From assembly GCF_001998965.1 (NCBI RefSeq), contig NZ_MLHJ01000064.1, positions 1 through 40,917 on the forward strand: 40,917 bases of DNA, read 5' to 3'. Below, piece by piece: positions 18,070 through 27,882 of this stretch. The position numbers were made by a program, and so were the translations under genes. Each line of letters opens with the position of its first letter. The stretch's first letter is position 1. The notes under the pieces are model-generated. The model searched no databases and was not told where the DNA came from. It saw only the letters and a program-made list of their open reading frames with translations. The DNA is from Rodentibacter rarus (GTDB taxonomy: Bacteria; Pseudomonadota; Gammaproteobacteria; Enterobacterales; Pasteurellaceae).

Positions 18070-19452
18070 CTACGCACGTTTACGCAACTTAGCATAGTAA
18101 AATCCATCTCCTCCCATTTCTTGCGGAATAAACTGAAAACCAACCGCTCTTTTATCGTCACTTATCACCTCTTCAAAAGGGAGGGGTAATAATTCCGCAT
18201 CGGATTGTTCCGATAAAAAAGTACGAATTTGCTCATCATTTTCTTCCGGTAACACGGAGCAGGTGGCATACAGTAAAATACCGTTCGGTTTCAATTTCGC
18301 CCAAAGTGCTTTCAAAATATTGTTTTGTAATGCCGTAAGTTGTGCAATATCCGTTTCTTGGCGTAGCCATTTTATATCGGGATGACGGCGAATGACACCG
18401 GTAGCGGAACAAGGGGCATCTAATAAAATACGGTCAAATTGCACCGCACTTTTTCCAATTTCTGCCAACCATTCATCGGGCAAAGTGGCATCACCACAGA
18501 TTACGGTCGCCTGCTGATTCAAACGTGCCAGATTTTCTTCCACTCGTTTCAAACGATGGGCTTCCACATCCAATGCAATCACATTCGCTTGTGGAGCGAG
18601 CTCTAAAATATGGGTGGTTTTCCCCCCGGGGGCGGCACAGGCATCTAAAATCCATTCGCCATTTTGGGGTTCCAACAAAATGGCTGCCCATTGAGCACTC
18701 AAATCCTGTACCGTTACCACACCTTCCGAAAAATAAGGTAATTTTTGTACCGGCGTTGGTGAGGTTAAACGTAACGCCTGAGAATGAGAGCCGGTTTCTG
18801 CCAAAATGCCTGATTCCACCAATAAAGTGCGGTAGTTTTCCAGGCTATTTTTTTGTACATTAACCCGTAGCCACATCGGCGGTTTTTGGTTATTCGCATG
18901 AATGATATCACGCCAATTGGGATAAGCCTTTTTCAACTTGTTGACAAACCATTCGGGATGTAAGGTTTGCCAATGTTTATCCACTTGCGCCAAAATACTT
19001 TCTTGTTCACGCAGAAAACGGCGTAATACGCCATTGACTAACCCTCGGAAACTGTCTGATTTCAAGGCTTTTGTGGCATTCACCACTTCATCCACCGCCG
19101 CGTGGGGAGGAATTCGCATATAAAGCAACTGATACAGCCCGACCAACAATAAACAATGCACAATCCGCATTTTGCCTTTGAGTGGTTTATCCACAAGGTG
19201 TTGGATAATCTGTTCCAAACGAGGCAATACACGGCATATGCCAAAACAGATTTCTTGGAGGAGCGGTAAATCCTGTGTTTTCAGGGAAGCTTGAACATCA
19301 GGAATTAAGCTCGAAAGGGATTTTCCCTCATCAAGCACCTGTAAAATAACCTGTGCCGCCACGGCTCTAGAGGAAAGTGCGGTGGATTTTTTCGCTATTT
19401 TTTTCATTGGTTTAGGTTTGTCCGCTTGGGGTTGTGAGGGGGTATTTTTCAT
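18070..19452 (-). CDS. rsmB: 16S rRNA (cytosine967-C5)-methyltransferase
   Basis: 460-residue RsmB (Fmu/Sun). The N-terminal NusB-like domain (residues about 28-160) is followed by a Rossmann methyltransferase with SAM site [15 protein letters not shown], the [18 protein letters not shown] motif IV cysteine, and the catalytic cysteine in [13 protein letters not shown] lysine-rich 25-residue extension precedes the NusB-like domain. The ATG overlaps the fmt stop (TAATG). Three uptake sequences lie inside the gene. Confidence 0.96.
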   Translation of the reverse strand: MKNTPSQPQADKPKPMKKIAKKSTALSSRAVAAQVILQVLDEGKSLSSLIPDVQASLKTQDLPLLQEICFGICRVLPRLEQIIQHLVDKPLKGKMRIVHCLLLVGLYQLLYMRIPPHAAVDEVVNATKALKSDSFRGLVNGVLRRFLREQESILAQVDKHWQTLHPEWFVNKLKKAYPNWRDIIHANNQKPPMWLRVNVQKNSLENYRTLLVESGILAETGSHSQALRLTSPTPVQKLPYFSEGVVTVQDLSAQWAAILLEPQNGEWILDACAAPGGKTTHILELAPQANVIALDVEAHRLKRVEENLARLNQQATVICGDATLPDEWLAEIGKSAVQFDRILLDAPCSATGVIRRHPDIKWLRQETDIAQLTALQNNILKALWAKLKPNGILLYATCSVLPEENDEQIRTFLSEQSDAELLPLPFEEVISDDKRAVGFQFIPQEMGGDGFYYAKLRKRA

Positions 19453-20408
19453 TAAGCTAACACCTTACCCAGAGGAAACCAGTCCGCACGCCCATTCAAT
19501 AAATCTTGAACCGACATCGGCTTTTTCCCTGCCGGTTGCAGTTGCAAAATATTTAGCACACCGTCAGCCGTGGCAATCTGAATGCCGTTTTTATCCGCTC
19601 GTAAAATTGTTCCCACCGGTTTATCTTGATGGGGTAACACTTCCGCTTGATACACTTTTAAGGTTTGTAAATTTCCCTCTTTATCTTCCGTACTGAAATA
19701 AGCCATCGGCCAAGGGTTAAAGGCTCGAATATTCCGTTCAAGTTGTTCGCTTGAAAGCGACCAATCCAATTTGGCTTCCTCTTTGGAAAGTTTATCTGCA
19801 TAGTTGCTTTGGCTATTCTCTTGTTTCTCGGCGATAAATTTTCCGCTTTCCAATTGATCAAGCACCTCAATGAGTGCAGGAGGAGCCAGTTGAGCCAATT
19901 TATCATAAAGGCTGGCTGAGGTTTCTGTGGGCAAAATATCACAATAGATTTTGTGTAACATATCCCCGGTATCTAAGCCCTCATCCATTTGCATAATCGT
20001 GACGCCTGTTTGCTCATCCCCAGCCCAAATCGCACGTTGAATAGGTGCTGCACCACGCCAACGGGGCAAAATAGAACCATGCACATTCAAACAACCCAAA
20101 CGGGGAGCATCTAAAACCGCTTTAGGGAGAATTAGGCCATAAGCCACCACCACCATCACATCAGCGTTTAAGGCTTGTAATTCAGCTTGTGCCTCAGCGT
20201 TGCGTAAAGATTTAGGTTGGTAAACCGGGAGATGATGTTGTTCGGCAAGCTGTTTCACGGGGCTCGCCTGTAATTTTTTACCACGCCCCGCCGGTTTATC
20301 AGGCTGCGTATAAACCGCCATCACCTTATGTTGGGAATGGAGTAAAGCCTGTAAATGCTGTGCGGCAAAATCAGGCGTACCTGCAAAGATTATATTGAGT
20401 GGTTTCAT
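19452..20408 (-). CDS. fmt: Methionyl-tRNA formyltransferase
   Basis: Formylates initiator Met-tRNA using 10-formyl-tetrahydrofolate. Product of 318 residues from the ATG giving [14 protein letters not shown], where homology begins; an ATG one codon earlier is equally possible, while a longer in-frame extension to 20525 runs through the intergenic repeat and is not credible. Visible: folate and catalytic region [20 protein letters not shown] near residue 107 and [11 protein letters not shown] near 145. Downstream of def, whose enzyme later removes the formyl group; overlaps rsmB by the stop/start TAATG. Confidence 0.96.
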   Translation of the reverse strand: MKPLNIIFAGTPDFAAQHLQALLHSQHKVMAVYTQPDKPAGRGKKLQASPVKQLAEQHHLPVYQPKSLRNAEAQAELQALNADVMVVVAYGLILPKAVLDAPRLGCLNVHGSILPRWRGAAPIQRAIWAGDEQTGVTIMQMDEGLDTGDMLHKIYCDILPTETSASLYDKLAQLAPPALIEVLDQLESGKFIAEKQENSQSNYADKLSKEEAKLDWSLSSEQLERNIRAFNPWPMAYFSTEDKEGNLQTLKVYQAEVLPHQDKPVGTILRADKNGIQIATADGVLNILQLQPAGKKPMSVQDLLNGRADWFPLGKVLA

Positions 20409-20513
20409 CATGATGTTCTGCGTTATGTTGAATAATGTTCTAAGTCGTATGAGAAAATAAAATGCGGTCAAAATTAACCGCACTTTTCGTGATGATGTCT
20501 CTGTTGCACAAGG

Positions 20514-20577
20514 GTAGGGAAACACTGCGTGCGTCCGTTATAAAATCAAATTTCAATATATTACAGTGTGTCCCTAC
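20514..20577. repeat. Palindromic extragenic repeat, copy 1 (between def and fmt)
   Basis: Left arm GTAGGGAAACACTGCGTGCG-TCCG (20514-20537), AT-rich core TTATAAAATCAAAT, and a shortened right arm CAGTGTGTCCCTAC (20564-20577). The same arms and core recur at 40791-40872. This copy has mismatches in the left arm and a truncated right arm. It sits in the 214-bp def-fmt gap inside an operon. Confidence 0.85.
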
Positions 20578-20622
20578 ATTTCGTTGAAATCCCTGTGTTG
20601 TACGTGGACTACATAATATCGG

Positions 20623-21132
20623 TTACTGCTTCGCCATCTGTTTTTTATATTTAATCAATTTTTCTTTAATCCGTTGACGTTTGAGCGGTGAAAGATAATC
20701 CACAAACAAAACGCCGTTAAGATGATCGATTTCGTGTTGAATACAAATCGCCAGTAAACCGTCCGCATTTAAGGTAAATTCTTGCCCATCACGATCAAGC
20801 GCTTTTACGGTCACTTTTTCTTTCCGAGGTATAAGTGCACGCACACCGGGAATCGACAAACAGCCCTCTTCAATACCGGTTTCACCTTCTGAGGTCAAAA
20901 TTTCCGGATTAATCAAAACCAATTGATTTTGTTTGTCGCCCTCAATATCAATGGTGATAATGCGTTGTAAAATATCAACCTGTGGGGCAGCTAAACCAAT
21001 GCCTTCTTGTTGATACATAGTATCGAACATATCATCAACAATTTTACGAATATCATCATTGATGTCAGATACGGGCTCACAGACCACTTTTAAATGGTCG
21101 TCAGGATAAATTAATACATTAAGTGCGGTCAT
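20623..21132 (-). CDS. def: Peptide deformylase
   Basis: 169-residue metalloenzyme that removes the N-formyl group from nascent chains. All three signature motifs are present: GIGLAAPQ near residue 45, EGCLS near 90 (metal Cys), and QHEIDHLNG near 134 (HEIDH, metal and catalytic). The first four codons (Met-Thr-Ala-Leu) are themselves an uptake signal sequence read in reverse (21121-21129). First gene of the def-fmt-rsmB-GT-trkA-mscL operon. Confidence 0.97.
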   Translation of the reverse strand: MTALNVLIYPDDHLKVVCEPVSDINDDIRKIVDDMFDTMYQQEGIGLAAPQVDILQRIITIDIEGDKQNQLVLINPEILTSEGETGIEEGCLSIPGVRALIPRKEKVTVKALDRDGQEFTLNADGLLAICIQHEIDHLNGVLFVDYLSPLKRQRIKEKLIKYKKQMAKQ

Positions 21133-21226
21133 AATTTCTCTTATTTTTAAATGGTGTCATTTGTTGCGTGATTGTAGCACAGGAAGGTATCCCTGTCCTT
21201 AATTTGGGCGCTTGACATAAACGCCA

Positions 21227-24200
21227 TTATCCGAACTCCAACTCAACCGCACTTTCGCCTAACATATTGACCAACTCCGTCAAAATTTCGTCAGTAGGTG
21301 TGATTGACCATTGAATCCCAAGCCGCAGTAACGCTCTCCCTTTCGGACTTTGGTAATAAACATTAATCGGTAGAGCGCCACCACTCACCGGTGTCAATTT
21401 TTCTTTTAGTTGTTTAATAAAAAGAGGCGTTATTTGTTCCTCTGATAGACTAATGGCAAGGGATTTAGCATAGCGGGAACGGGCTTCGTCTAAGGTCATC
21501 ATTTCCCTTACGGTCATTTTTAAACCACCGGAAAAATCATCCGCACTGACTTGCCCGGATACCACCACCACCGTATCTTTTTGCAATTTTTCGCCAAATT
21601 GCTCCAAACTTTCACCAAATAAGGTGATATCCAAACGTCCCGAGCGATCATCTAACGTGGCAATGCCTAATCGATTTCCCTTTTTGGTGATGGCAATACG
21701 TGAAGCAACAATTAATCCTGCGGCAGTGCTGATTTGCCCTCGGCGGTTAGGCGTTAGCTCTTTTAAGCGTATTGAGCTGTAATGAGAAAGTTCTTTCAAA
21801 TAACGGCTAACAGGATGACTGCTTAAATAAAGCCCTAGGGTTTCACGCTCGCCGTCTAAAATTTGTTTTTCCGTGTAAGGCGGGGTATTCGCATAGGCAT
21901 TTTCCACTTCTTCATAGGTTTCGGTTAATACACCAAACATATCCGATTGTCCCATCGCCTCATCTTTAGCGTGTTGATCGGAGGCTTTTAAGGCATCTTC
22001 TAAATTTTTAGACAATGCGGCACGATGTGGTCCAAGTTTATCAAACGCACCGGACATAATCAGGCTTTCAAAGGTTCGGCGATTGATTTTTTTCAAATCC
22101 ACACGAGCGCAGAGATCAAATAAATCTTTAAAAAATCCCCCTTTATTACGTGCCGTAATTAATGCCTCAATCGGACCTTCCCCCACGCCTTTAATAGCAC
22201 CGATACCATAGACTATTTCACCGTTTTCATTCACACTAAAATGGTGTTTGCCCACATTAATATCCGGTGGGGTGACTTTTAATCCCATACGCAAACATTC
22301 ATCGTACAAACCGACAATTTTATCCGTATTGTCCATTTCCGATGTCATTACCGCCGCCATAAATTCTGCCGGGAAATGGGTTTTCAACCAAAGGGTTTGA
22401 TAAGAAACCAAGGCGTAGGCTGCCGAGTGGGATTTATTAAAGCCGTAACCGGCAAATTTTTCTACCAAGTCGAAAATCTTCATAGAAAGTTCACCGTCAA
22501 CGCCATTTTTGATCGCGCCCGCCTCAAAGACGGAACGCTGTTTTGCCATTTCTTCCGGTTTTTTCTTCCCCATTGCACGGCGTAATAAATCCGCTCCACC
22601 GAGCGTATAGCCGGCGAGAACCTGAGCAATTTGCATCACTTGCTCTTGATACAAAATAATGCCGTAGGTGGGTTCTAAAATGGGTTTAAGGCTTTCGTGT
22701 TGATAATTGGCATCAGGATAAGACACTTCCTCACGCCCATGCTTACGGTCGATAAAGTTATCCACCATACCCGATTGCAATGGACCGGGACGGAAGAGTG
22801 CCACCAAGGCGATAATATCCTCAAAGCAGTCCGGTTGTAGGCGTTTAATTAAATCTTTCATCCCCCGCGATTCCAACTGGAACACGGCAGTGGTTTCAGC
22901 ACGCTTGAGCAATTCAAAAGATTGTGGATCATCCAAGGGGATGGAAGCAATATCCACTATGGGTTTTCCTTCCCGAACCATACGGGCATTCACCATATCC
23001 AACGCCCATTTGATGATGGTGAGGGTACGTAACCCCAAAAAGTCAAATTTGACCAAACCGGCATATTCCACATCATTTTTATCGAAATGAGTAACGGGAT
23101 GAAGCCCTTCGCTGTCGCAATAAAGGGGAGAAAAATCGGTAATGAGTGTAGGGGAAATCACCACACCACCGGCGTGTTTTCCTGCGTTTCGGGTCACCCC
23201 CTCCAGTTTGCGAGCCATATCAATCAGCGCTTGTACTTCCTCATCACTGTCATAGGCAACCTGTAATTGCGGTTCGGCTTCAAAGGCTTTGGCAAGGGTC
23301 ATCCCCGGATCGGGTGGAATTAATTTAGAAATGCGATCCACAAAACCATAGGGATGGCCTAGTACCCGCCCCACATCACGGATAACCGCTTTTGCCGCCA
23401 TCGTACCGAAGGTAATAATTTGCGACACTGCACCACGCCCATAGGTTTCCGCCACGTGCTCAATCACCCGATCTCGTCCATCCATACAGAAATCCACGTC
23501 AAAATCGGGCATAGACACACGTTCAGGGTTGAGGAAACGCTCAAAGAGTAGATCAAATTCCAAAGGGTCGAGATCGGTAATTTTTAACGCATACGCCACT
23601 AATGAACCCGCACCTGAACCCCGTCCCGGCCCCACGGGAATGTCATTATCTTTCGACCATTGAATAAATTCCATCACGATCAAGAAATAACCGGGGAAGC
23701 CCATTTGGTTGATGACATCAAGTTCAACTTGCAAGCGTTCATCATATTCCGCCCGTTTTTCTGACCGCACTTTTTCATCGGGAAATAAAAATGCCAAGCG
23801 TTCTTCCAACCCCTCTTTCGATTTCATCACCAAATAATCTTCCGTACTCAGCTCTCCCGTTGGAAATTGCGGTAAGAAATATTGCCCAAGACGCAATGTC
23901 ACACTACAACGTTGAGCAATTAATAGGGTATTTTCCAGTGCGGAGGGAATATCGGCAAAGAGGGCACACATTTCCTCTTCTGTGCGGAAGTATTGTTGTG
24001 CGGTGTAAAGTTTAGGACGTTTTGGATCGTCTAAGGTGTAGCCATCGTGAATGGCAACCCGAATTTCATGGGCTTCCGCATCATCGGATTTTAAAAAGAC
24101 CACATCATTAGTCGCCACAAGAGGGAGATTTTGTGCTTCGGCTAAGGCACAGGCGGCTTTAATATAGCGTTCTTCATCAGGCTTGCCGGTTCGGGTTAAT

Positions 24201-24703
24201 GCCAAATAAAAATGATCAGGAAAAAATTCTTGATAAAAATTGACCGCACTTTGCGTTTCAGCAGCATTTTCTTTCAGCAATTTTTTCCCGACATCGCCTT
24301 TAGTACCACCAGATAAAATAATCACGCCCTCGCGGTGTTCGATCAACCAATCTTGATCGATATAAGGCAAGTCGTAATAACCCCGTTGATACGCCTTCGA
24401 CAAGAGCAGCGTGATGTTTTTATAGCCGGTATTATTTTTCGCCAACAAGGTCAGCTCAAATAACTCCTCACCGCATAGCTCACTACGCACCCGCACATCT
24501 GCCCCAATAATGGGTTTGATGCCGGAAGACAAGGCTTCCCCATAAAAACGCACAACACCACAAAAATTGGTGAAATCCGTCAGTGCCATCGCCACCATAT
24601 TATTCGCTGCACAGGTTTTCACCAAAGGTTTTACTTTGGCGATACCATCAAGCATTGAAAAATCACTGTGTGTGCGGAGGTGAACAAAACGGGGATGCGC
24701 CAT
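21227..24703 (-). CDS. dnaE: DNA polymerase III alpha subunit
   Basis: 1158-residue replicative polymerase. The PHP domain starts at residue 4 ([15 protein letters not shown]), the C-family palm carries the catalytic aspartates in [12 protein letters not shown] near residue 403, the finger segment includes [16 protein letters not shown] near 360 and [13 protein letters not shown] near 510, and the OB fold and tau-binding C-terminus follow. Length agrees with E. coli DnaE (1160). Single gene here, with uptake sequences at both ends and inside. It is separated from def by 94 bp. Confidence 0.98.
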   Translation of the reverse strand: MAHPRFVHLRTHSDFSMLDGIAKVKPLVKTCAANNMVAMALTDFTNFCGVVRFYGEALSSGIKPIIGADVRVRSELCGEELFELTLLAKNNTGYKNITLLLSKAYQRGYYDLPYIDQDWLIEHREGVIILSGGTKGDVGKKLLKENAAETQSAVNFYQEFFPDHFYLALTRTGKPDEERYIKAACALAEAQNLPLVATNDVVFLKSDDAEAHEIRVAIHDGYTLDDPKRPKLYTAQQYFRTEEEMCALFADIPSALENTLLIAQRCSVTLRLGQYFLPQFPTGELSTEDYLVMKSKEGLEERLAFLFPDEKVRSEKRAEYDERLQVELDVINQMGFPGYFLIVMEFIQWSKDNDIPVGPGRGSGAGSLVAYALKITDLDPLEFDLLFERFLNPERVSMPDFDVDFCMDGRDRVIEHVAETYGRGAVSQIITFGTMAAKAVIRDVGRVLGHPYGFVDRISKLIPPDPGMTLAKAFEAEPQLQVAYDSDEEVQALIDMARKLEGVTRNAGKHAGGVVISPTLITDFSPLYCDSEGLHPVTHFDKNDVEYAGLVKFDFLGLRTLTIIKWALDMVNARMVREGKPIVDIASIPLDDPQSFELLKRAETTAVFQLESRGMKDLIKRLQPDCFEDIIALVALFRPGPLQSGMVDNFIDRKHGREEVSYPDANYQHESLKPILEPTYGIILYQEQVMQIAQVLAGYTLGGADLLRRAMGKKKPEEMAKQRSVFEAGAIKNGVDGELSMKIFDLVEKFAGYGFNKSHSAAYALVSYQTLWLKTHFPAEFMAAVMTSEMDNTDKIVGLYDECLRMGLKVTPPDINVGKHHFSVNENGEIVYGIGAIKGVGEGPIEALITARNKGGFFKDLFDLCARVDLKKINRRTFESLIMSGAFDKLGPHRAALSKNLEDALKASDQHAKDEAMGQSDMFGVLTETYEEVENAYANTPPYTEKQILDGERETLGLYLSSHPVSRYLKELSHYSSIRLKELTPNRRGQISTAAGLIVASRIAITKKGNRLGIATLDDRSGRLDITLFGESLEQFGEKLQKDTVVVVSGQVSADDFSGGLKMTVREMMTLDEARSRYAKSLAISLSEEQITPLFIKQLKEKLTPVSGGALPINVYYQSPKGRALLRLGIQWSITPTDEILTELVNMLGESAVELEFG

Positions 24704-24808
24704 TTAAAATCCTTGAAAGTGCGGTTGATTTGAATGAATTTTATGGGCGGGTATTATACGAAAATTTAGAGGGAAGGGAAAATAAAGGGTCTAAAGTCCC
24801 TTCTATAT

Positions 24809-25030
24809 TTATACCGATGTATTGTCGGATTTCAACCGATGTTTATATCTCCGATATTCATGAGGGAGATCATACACTACATTTCCTTTCTCATCAGTGA
24901 ATTGACACGTTTCTTTCAGTTCCTCCTCTGTCAGTGGTGGAACTTTTGATTTAGGATTGTGCGATGTAAGCAAATCCATCCACGGTGTGCTCTTTCTTAA
25001 TTTACGATAAAAGTTTTTTGACATAAACAT
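24809..25030 (-). CDS. Small hypothetical protein
   Basis: 73 residues, highly charged, with no signal peptide, membrane span or motif I recognise (ends YRRYKHRLKSDNTSV). The reading frame is probably real because GAGGAG lies 7 bases before the ATG and the gene lies in line between a decayed ADP-ribosylglycohydrolase gene and dnaE on the same strand. It could be the last gene of the operon to which that pseudogene belonged. Confidence 0.55.
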   Translation of the reverse strand: MFMSKNFYRKLRKSTPWMDLLTSHNPKSKVPPLTEEELKETCQFTDEKGNVVYDLPHEYRRYKHRLKSDNTSV

Positions 25031-25063
25031 AATTATTCTCCTCTTTTATCTTTCAGCAAGACT

Positions 25064-25632
25064 TACTCTACGATATCGGTCGGAATTTCACCATAGTAGG
25101 TTTCAGCAATCGACCCGGTTATAGCGGCAAGCGTATCGCTATCGCCTCCAAGGGAGACGGCAAGGCGAATAGCGTGTTCAAAATGATCACTTTCTAAAAA
25201 TGCGATTATCGCTTGGGGAACAGTACCTTGGCAACTTTCGTTAAACTTATATATCGGACGGATTTCATCACAGGTTTGTGATAAATCGTAACCAAAACAA
25301 GGGGTTCTTCAAGGGTTTCCAATGCCCAGCCCACCGGTGAAACACGCATTGCCGAACCATTTCCCCAGCTGTTGTAAGATTGTGGCGTAACTTTTGTATT
25401 GAGCCATTTATAGAATATTCCACCATAGCCGGCATAGGAATATTTGTGACACCAATTAACGCACAATTTCCACCAAATTATCTCGACAGCCTTGCTGAAC
25501 CCAATCCGCCACGGCAACCGTACAGACCAAATCATCAGTAAACTGAGACGCTGAAGTCATCAACTCAAAATCTGTTGCACGGTAATTTTTAAACTCAAAA
25601 CGAGAACCCACAACATCACCAATAATTGCTCC
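25064..25632 (-). pseudogene. ADP-ribosylglycohydrolase (DraG/MacroH2 type), decayed
   Basis: Three frames in succession spell a DraG-family protein: AIIGDVVGSRFEFKNYRATD and FTDDLVCTVAVADW (25632 to about 25480), then GYGGIFYKWLN and YNSWGNGSAMRVSPVGWA (to about 25300), then GYDLSQTCDEIRP, CQGTVPQAIIAFLES and AVSLGGDSDTLAAITGSIAE to a stop at 25064. Damage: no start codon (a stop lies just before GAIIGD), two frameshifts, and about 40-50 codons missing between LETLEE and GYDLSQ, where the family has its HNHPEG segment. Metal ligands survive in the FTDD and GGDSD motifs, but the product cannot be made. Confidence 0.87.
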
Positions 25633-25951
25633 TTATCAATAGATTGTGCTGTAATAAGCAAGCTAAATATAATGGTCATGCCATAGATTGATAGATTGTC
25701 GTGACAGGTTGTGTCGCATACCAAAATAATGTTGATGGCTGAGAAAAAAATGAATCAAGCCTTGTTAAAGAAGATAGTGCACTTTTCTATGAAAGCGTTT
25801 AAAAGCGTGATTTGTAAGTACATTTATTTGGCTTGAATGTATTCCGTTAAAACTAAAAGGACTCAGTGCTACGCAATATAGCACTCAGTCCTTAAATTAA
25901 ACGTCTCGCTTTTAGGGTTAGCTTATTTTTTACCGCACTTTTTAAGAAATA
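25633..25951. other. 319-bp gap between the DraG pseudogene and gph
   Basis: Its right part is an IS3 scrap (25840-25918) and an uptake sequence at 25932-25940, which may belong to the gph terminator. In the left 200 bp I see no gene, RNA or repeat. Confidence 0.5.
25840..25918 (+). mobile_element. C-terminal scrap of an IS3-type transposase with its IS end
   Basis: Codons 25841-25900 read IPLKLKGLSATQYSTQSLN then stop, aligning with IQAKLKELSPVEYRTQSLN at the end of the transposase at 7496. Just after it, ACGTCTCGCTTTTAGGG is a decayed form of the terminal repeat. Within the scrap, AAGGACT-C-AGTGCTA and TAGCACT-C-AGTCCTT form a 14-bp stem with one mismatch. Confidence 0.7.
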
Positions 25952-26626
25952 TTAAAGCATCTTTAATAACTGACCAAAATCATCCAACACCCAATCCGGA
26001 TTCGATTCGCTAATTGGAATATTATAATTATAACCGTAGGTTAATCCCACAACGGCACAACCGGCAGCATGGGCTGCCAGAATGTCATTTTTAGAATCGC
26101 CCACAAATAAGAGTTGGCGAGGCTCAATGCCGAATTTACCACACAAATAATAAAGTGGTGCAGGATGCGGTTTGATTGCAGGTAAAGACTGCCCGCCGAG
26201 CATTTCGCTAAATAAGTGATCGATACCAAAGGCGCTCAACACCGGTTGAACGTGTCTGGTCGGTTTATTTGTTACTACGGCTAAAGTGTAACCTTTCGCT
26301 TTTAACGCTTCTAAGGTTTCTTTCACATTGGGATAAAGATGGCTCACATTGCAAAGGTTTTCACCATAATAGTGGTTGAAACGTGCTTTAACTTCTTCTA
26401 CCTCTGCTTCGCTTAATGCTCTACCGGTTTGTGCTTTTACCCAATCTAATGCTCGGGCAATTAACACAGGTGCCCCATTGCCAATCCAGGTTAACACTAA
26501 AGACTCCGGTGCTTGGGGCAAATCAAATTCGGCTAAGGCTGAATTGACGGATAGGGCTAAATCCGGCAAGCTGTTAACGAGCGTGCCGTCTAAATCAAAG
26601 CCAATCAATTTAAATTGTGTTTTCAT
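25952..26626 (-). CDS. gph: Phosphoglycolate phosphatase
   Basis: 224-residue HAD-superfamily phosphatase. Motif I GFDLDGTLVNS is at residues 8-18 (nucleophile Asp), motif II is AVVTNKP near 118, and motif IV is FVGDSKNDILAA near 174. It removes 2-phosphoglycolate made during repair of oxidised DNA ends. It follows rpe on the same strand with a 46-bp gap, the same pairing as in E. coli rpe-gph. Confidence 0.94.
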   Translation of the reverse strand: MKTQFKLIGFDLDGTLVNSLPDLALSVNSALAEFDLPQAPESLVLTWIGNGAPVLIARALDWVKAQTGRALSEAEVEEVKARFNHYYGENLCNVSHLYPNVKETLEALKAKGYTLAVVTNKPTRHVQPVLSAFGIDHLFSEMLGGQSLPAIKPHPAPLYYLCGKFGIEPRQLLFVGDSKNDILAAHAAGCAVVGLTYGYNYNIPISESNPDWVLDDFGQLLKML

Positions 26627-26672
26627 TTAATCTCTCTTTTTTATACAACGATAAGGAAACTAAAATTCTCAA

Positions 26673-27347
26673 TTAGCCACGGACAGTGGAAAGTTGATCT
26701 CTCATTTGAGCAATCACTTGTTTGTAATCCGGGCTGTCAAAAATCGCTGAGCCTGCGACAAACATATCTGCACCGGCAGCGGCAATTTCTGCAATATTAT
26801 TGACTTTTACACCGCCATCCACTTCTAAACGGATATCAAAACCGCTGTTATCAATGATTTTTCTAACTTGTTGTAATTTTTTCAACGTTGCCGGAATGAA
26901 AGATTGTCCGCCAAATCCCGGATTAACCGACATCAACAAAATGACATCCACTTTATCCAATACATAATCCAAATAACTCAGTGGTGTGGCAGGGTTAAAC
27001 ACCAAACCGGATTGGCAACCGTGATCACGAATCAACTGTAAAGAGCGGTCAATATGCTCAGTGCTTTCCGGATGGAAGGTAATATAATTTGCTCCGGCTT
27101 TGGCAAAATCAGGAATAAGCCGATCCACCGGTTTCACCATTAAATGCACGTCAATAGGGGCGGTAATACCGTAATCACGCAAAGCCTGACAAATAGCGGG
27201 GCCAAAAGTCAAATTGGGCACATAGTGATTATCCATCACATCAAAATGAATGAGATCTGCACCGGCATTAAGCACATTTTGAACATCATCACCAAGGCGG
27301 GCCAGATCGGCGGAAAGAATAGAAGGGGCAATAAGGTAAGGTTTCAT
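26673..27347 (-). CDS. rpe: Ribulose-phosphate 3-epimerase
   Basis: 224-residue TIM barrel that interconverts ribulose-5-P and xylulose-5-P. Visible: [14 protein letters not shown] near residue 7, IDVHLMVKP near 64, [14 protein letters not shown] near 140 and EVDGGV near 176, covering the metal and catalytic residues. It links the gnd product (encoded 0.5 kb away) to the non-oxidative pentose-phosphate branch. A uptake-sequence hairpin terminator lies just upstream, closing the preceding gene. Confidence 0.97.
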   Translation of the reverse strand: MKPYLIAPSILSADLARLGDDVQNVLNAGADLIHFDVMDNHYVPNLTFGPAICQALRDYGITAPIDVHLMVKPVDRLIPDFAKAGANYITFHPESTEHIDRSLQLIRDHGCQSGLVFNPATPLSYLDYVLDKVDVILLMSVNPGFGGQSFIPATLKKLQQVRKIIDNSGFDIRLEVDGGVKVNNIAEIAAAGADMFVAGSAIFDSPDYKQVIAQMRDQLSTVRG

Positions 27348-27437
27348 CGTTATCTCCTCGGGGTAATCACCGCTCTAGTTTACTACGTTAAAACAGAAAT
27401 TGCCTTGATTATTTCTCAGAAAATTTTGAAAAAAATG

Positions 27438-27480
27438 ACCGCACTTTCCTGTCTGTTTTGACAAGAATGCAAAGTGCGGT
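27438..27480 (-). terminator. Terminator made of inverted uptake sequences, after the DUF4298 gene
   Basis: TGACCGCACTTT (27436-27447) and AAAGTGCGGTCA (27471-27482) form a perfect 12-bp stem around a 23-base loop. On the minus strand the hairpin is followed by a T run, 14 bp after the upstream gene's stop. Confidence 0.85.
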
Positions 27481-27495
27481 CAGTTTTCTGTCTTT

Positions 27496-27807
27496 TTATT
27501 GATCCAAAATTGTCGTTATCAATTTTAAATATTCAATAGCAAGGCTTCGTTGATCGCTACTGGCATTATAAACAAGATCTTCTGAAAGCACGCCGCAAGA
27601 CTGGGTTTGAGGGATTTCCCCTTGTTCATAAGCTTCAAAATCCGCCATCCAATCCCCTTCAAAATAATAACGTTCTAAACGTTTCATTTTCGGTAAAAAG
27701 GTTTGCCATTTTTCAAGAAAATTTTCTGCCTCAGCCAAAAATTCATTGGCTTCATCCAATATGTTTTCCATTTCGGCTAATTGTGCCAAACGAGTTTGAG
27801 ATAGCAT
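27496..27807 (-). CDS. DUF4298 domain protein
   Basis: 103 residues from the ATG at 27807, chosen because GGAGAG lies 6 bases upstream (an upstream TTG in the same frame is less likely). It is a helical protein: residues 1-60 look like a coiled coil (MENILDEANEFLAEAENFLEK), then YYFEGDWMADFEAYEQG, and CGVLSEDLVYN, which is the characteristic end of DUF4298. The function of that family is unknown. It lies alone between the gnd terminator and its own. Confidence 0.8.
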   Translation of the reverse strand: MLSQTRLAQLAEMENILDEANEFLAEAENFLEKWQTFLPKMKRLERYYFEGDWMADFEAYEQGEIPQTQSCGVLSEDLVYNASSDQRSLAIEYLKLITTILDQ

Positions 27808-27835
27808 AGTTCTCTCCAAAATGAGGTAAAAAGAA

Positions 27836-27859
27836 ACCGCACTTTGCTTAAAGTGCGGT
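27836..27859 (-). terminator. Terminator of gnd made of inverted uptake sequences
   Basis: ACCGCACTTT and AAAGTGCGGT face each other around a 4-base loop (GCTT), 24 bp beyond the gnd stop. On the minus strand TTTCTTTTT follows. Confidence 0.88.
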
Positions 27860-27882
27860 CAATTTATCTTGCCTTTTACCAA

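Noticed and set aside
20409-20525. A longer N-terminus for fmt reaching back to 20525.
   Set aside because: It would translate the palindromic repeat and uptake sequence; Fmt homology begins at [14 protein letters not shown].
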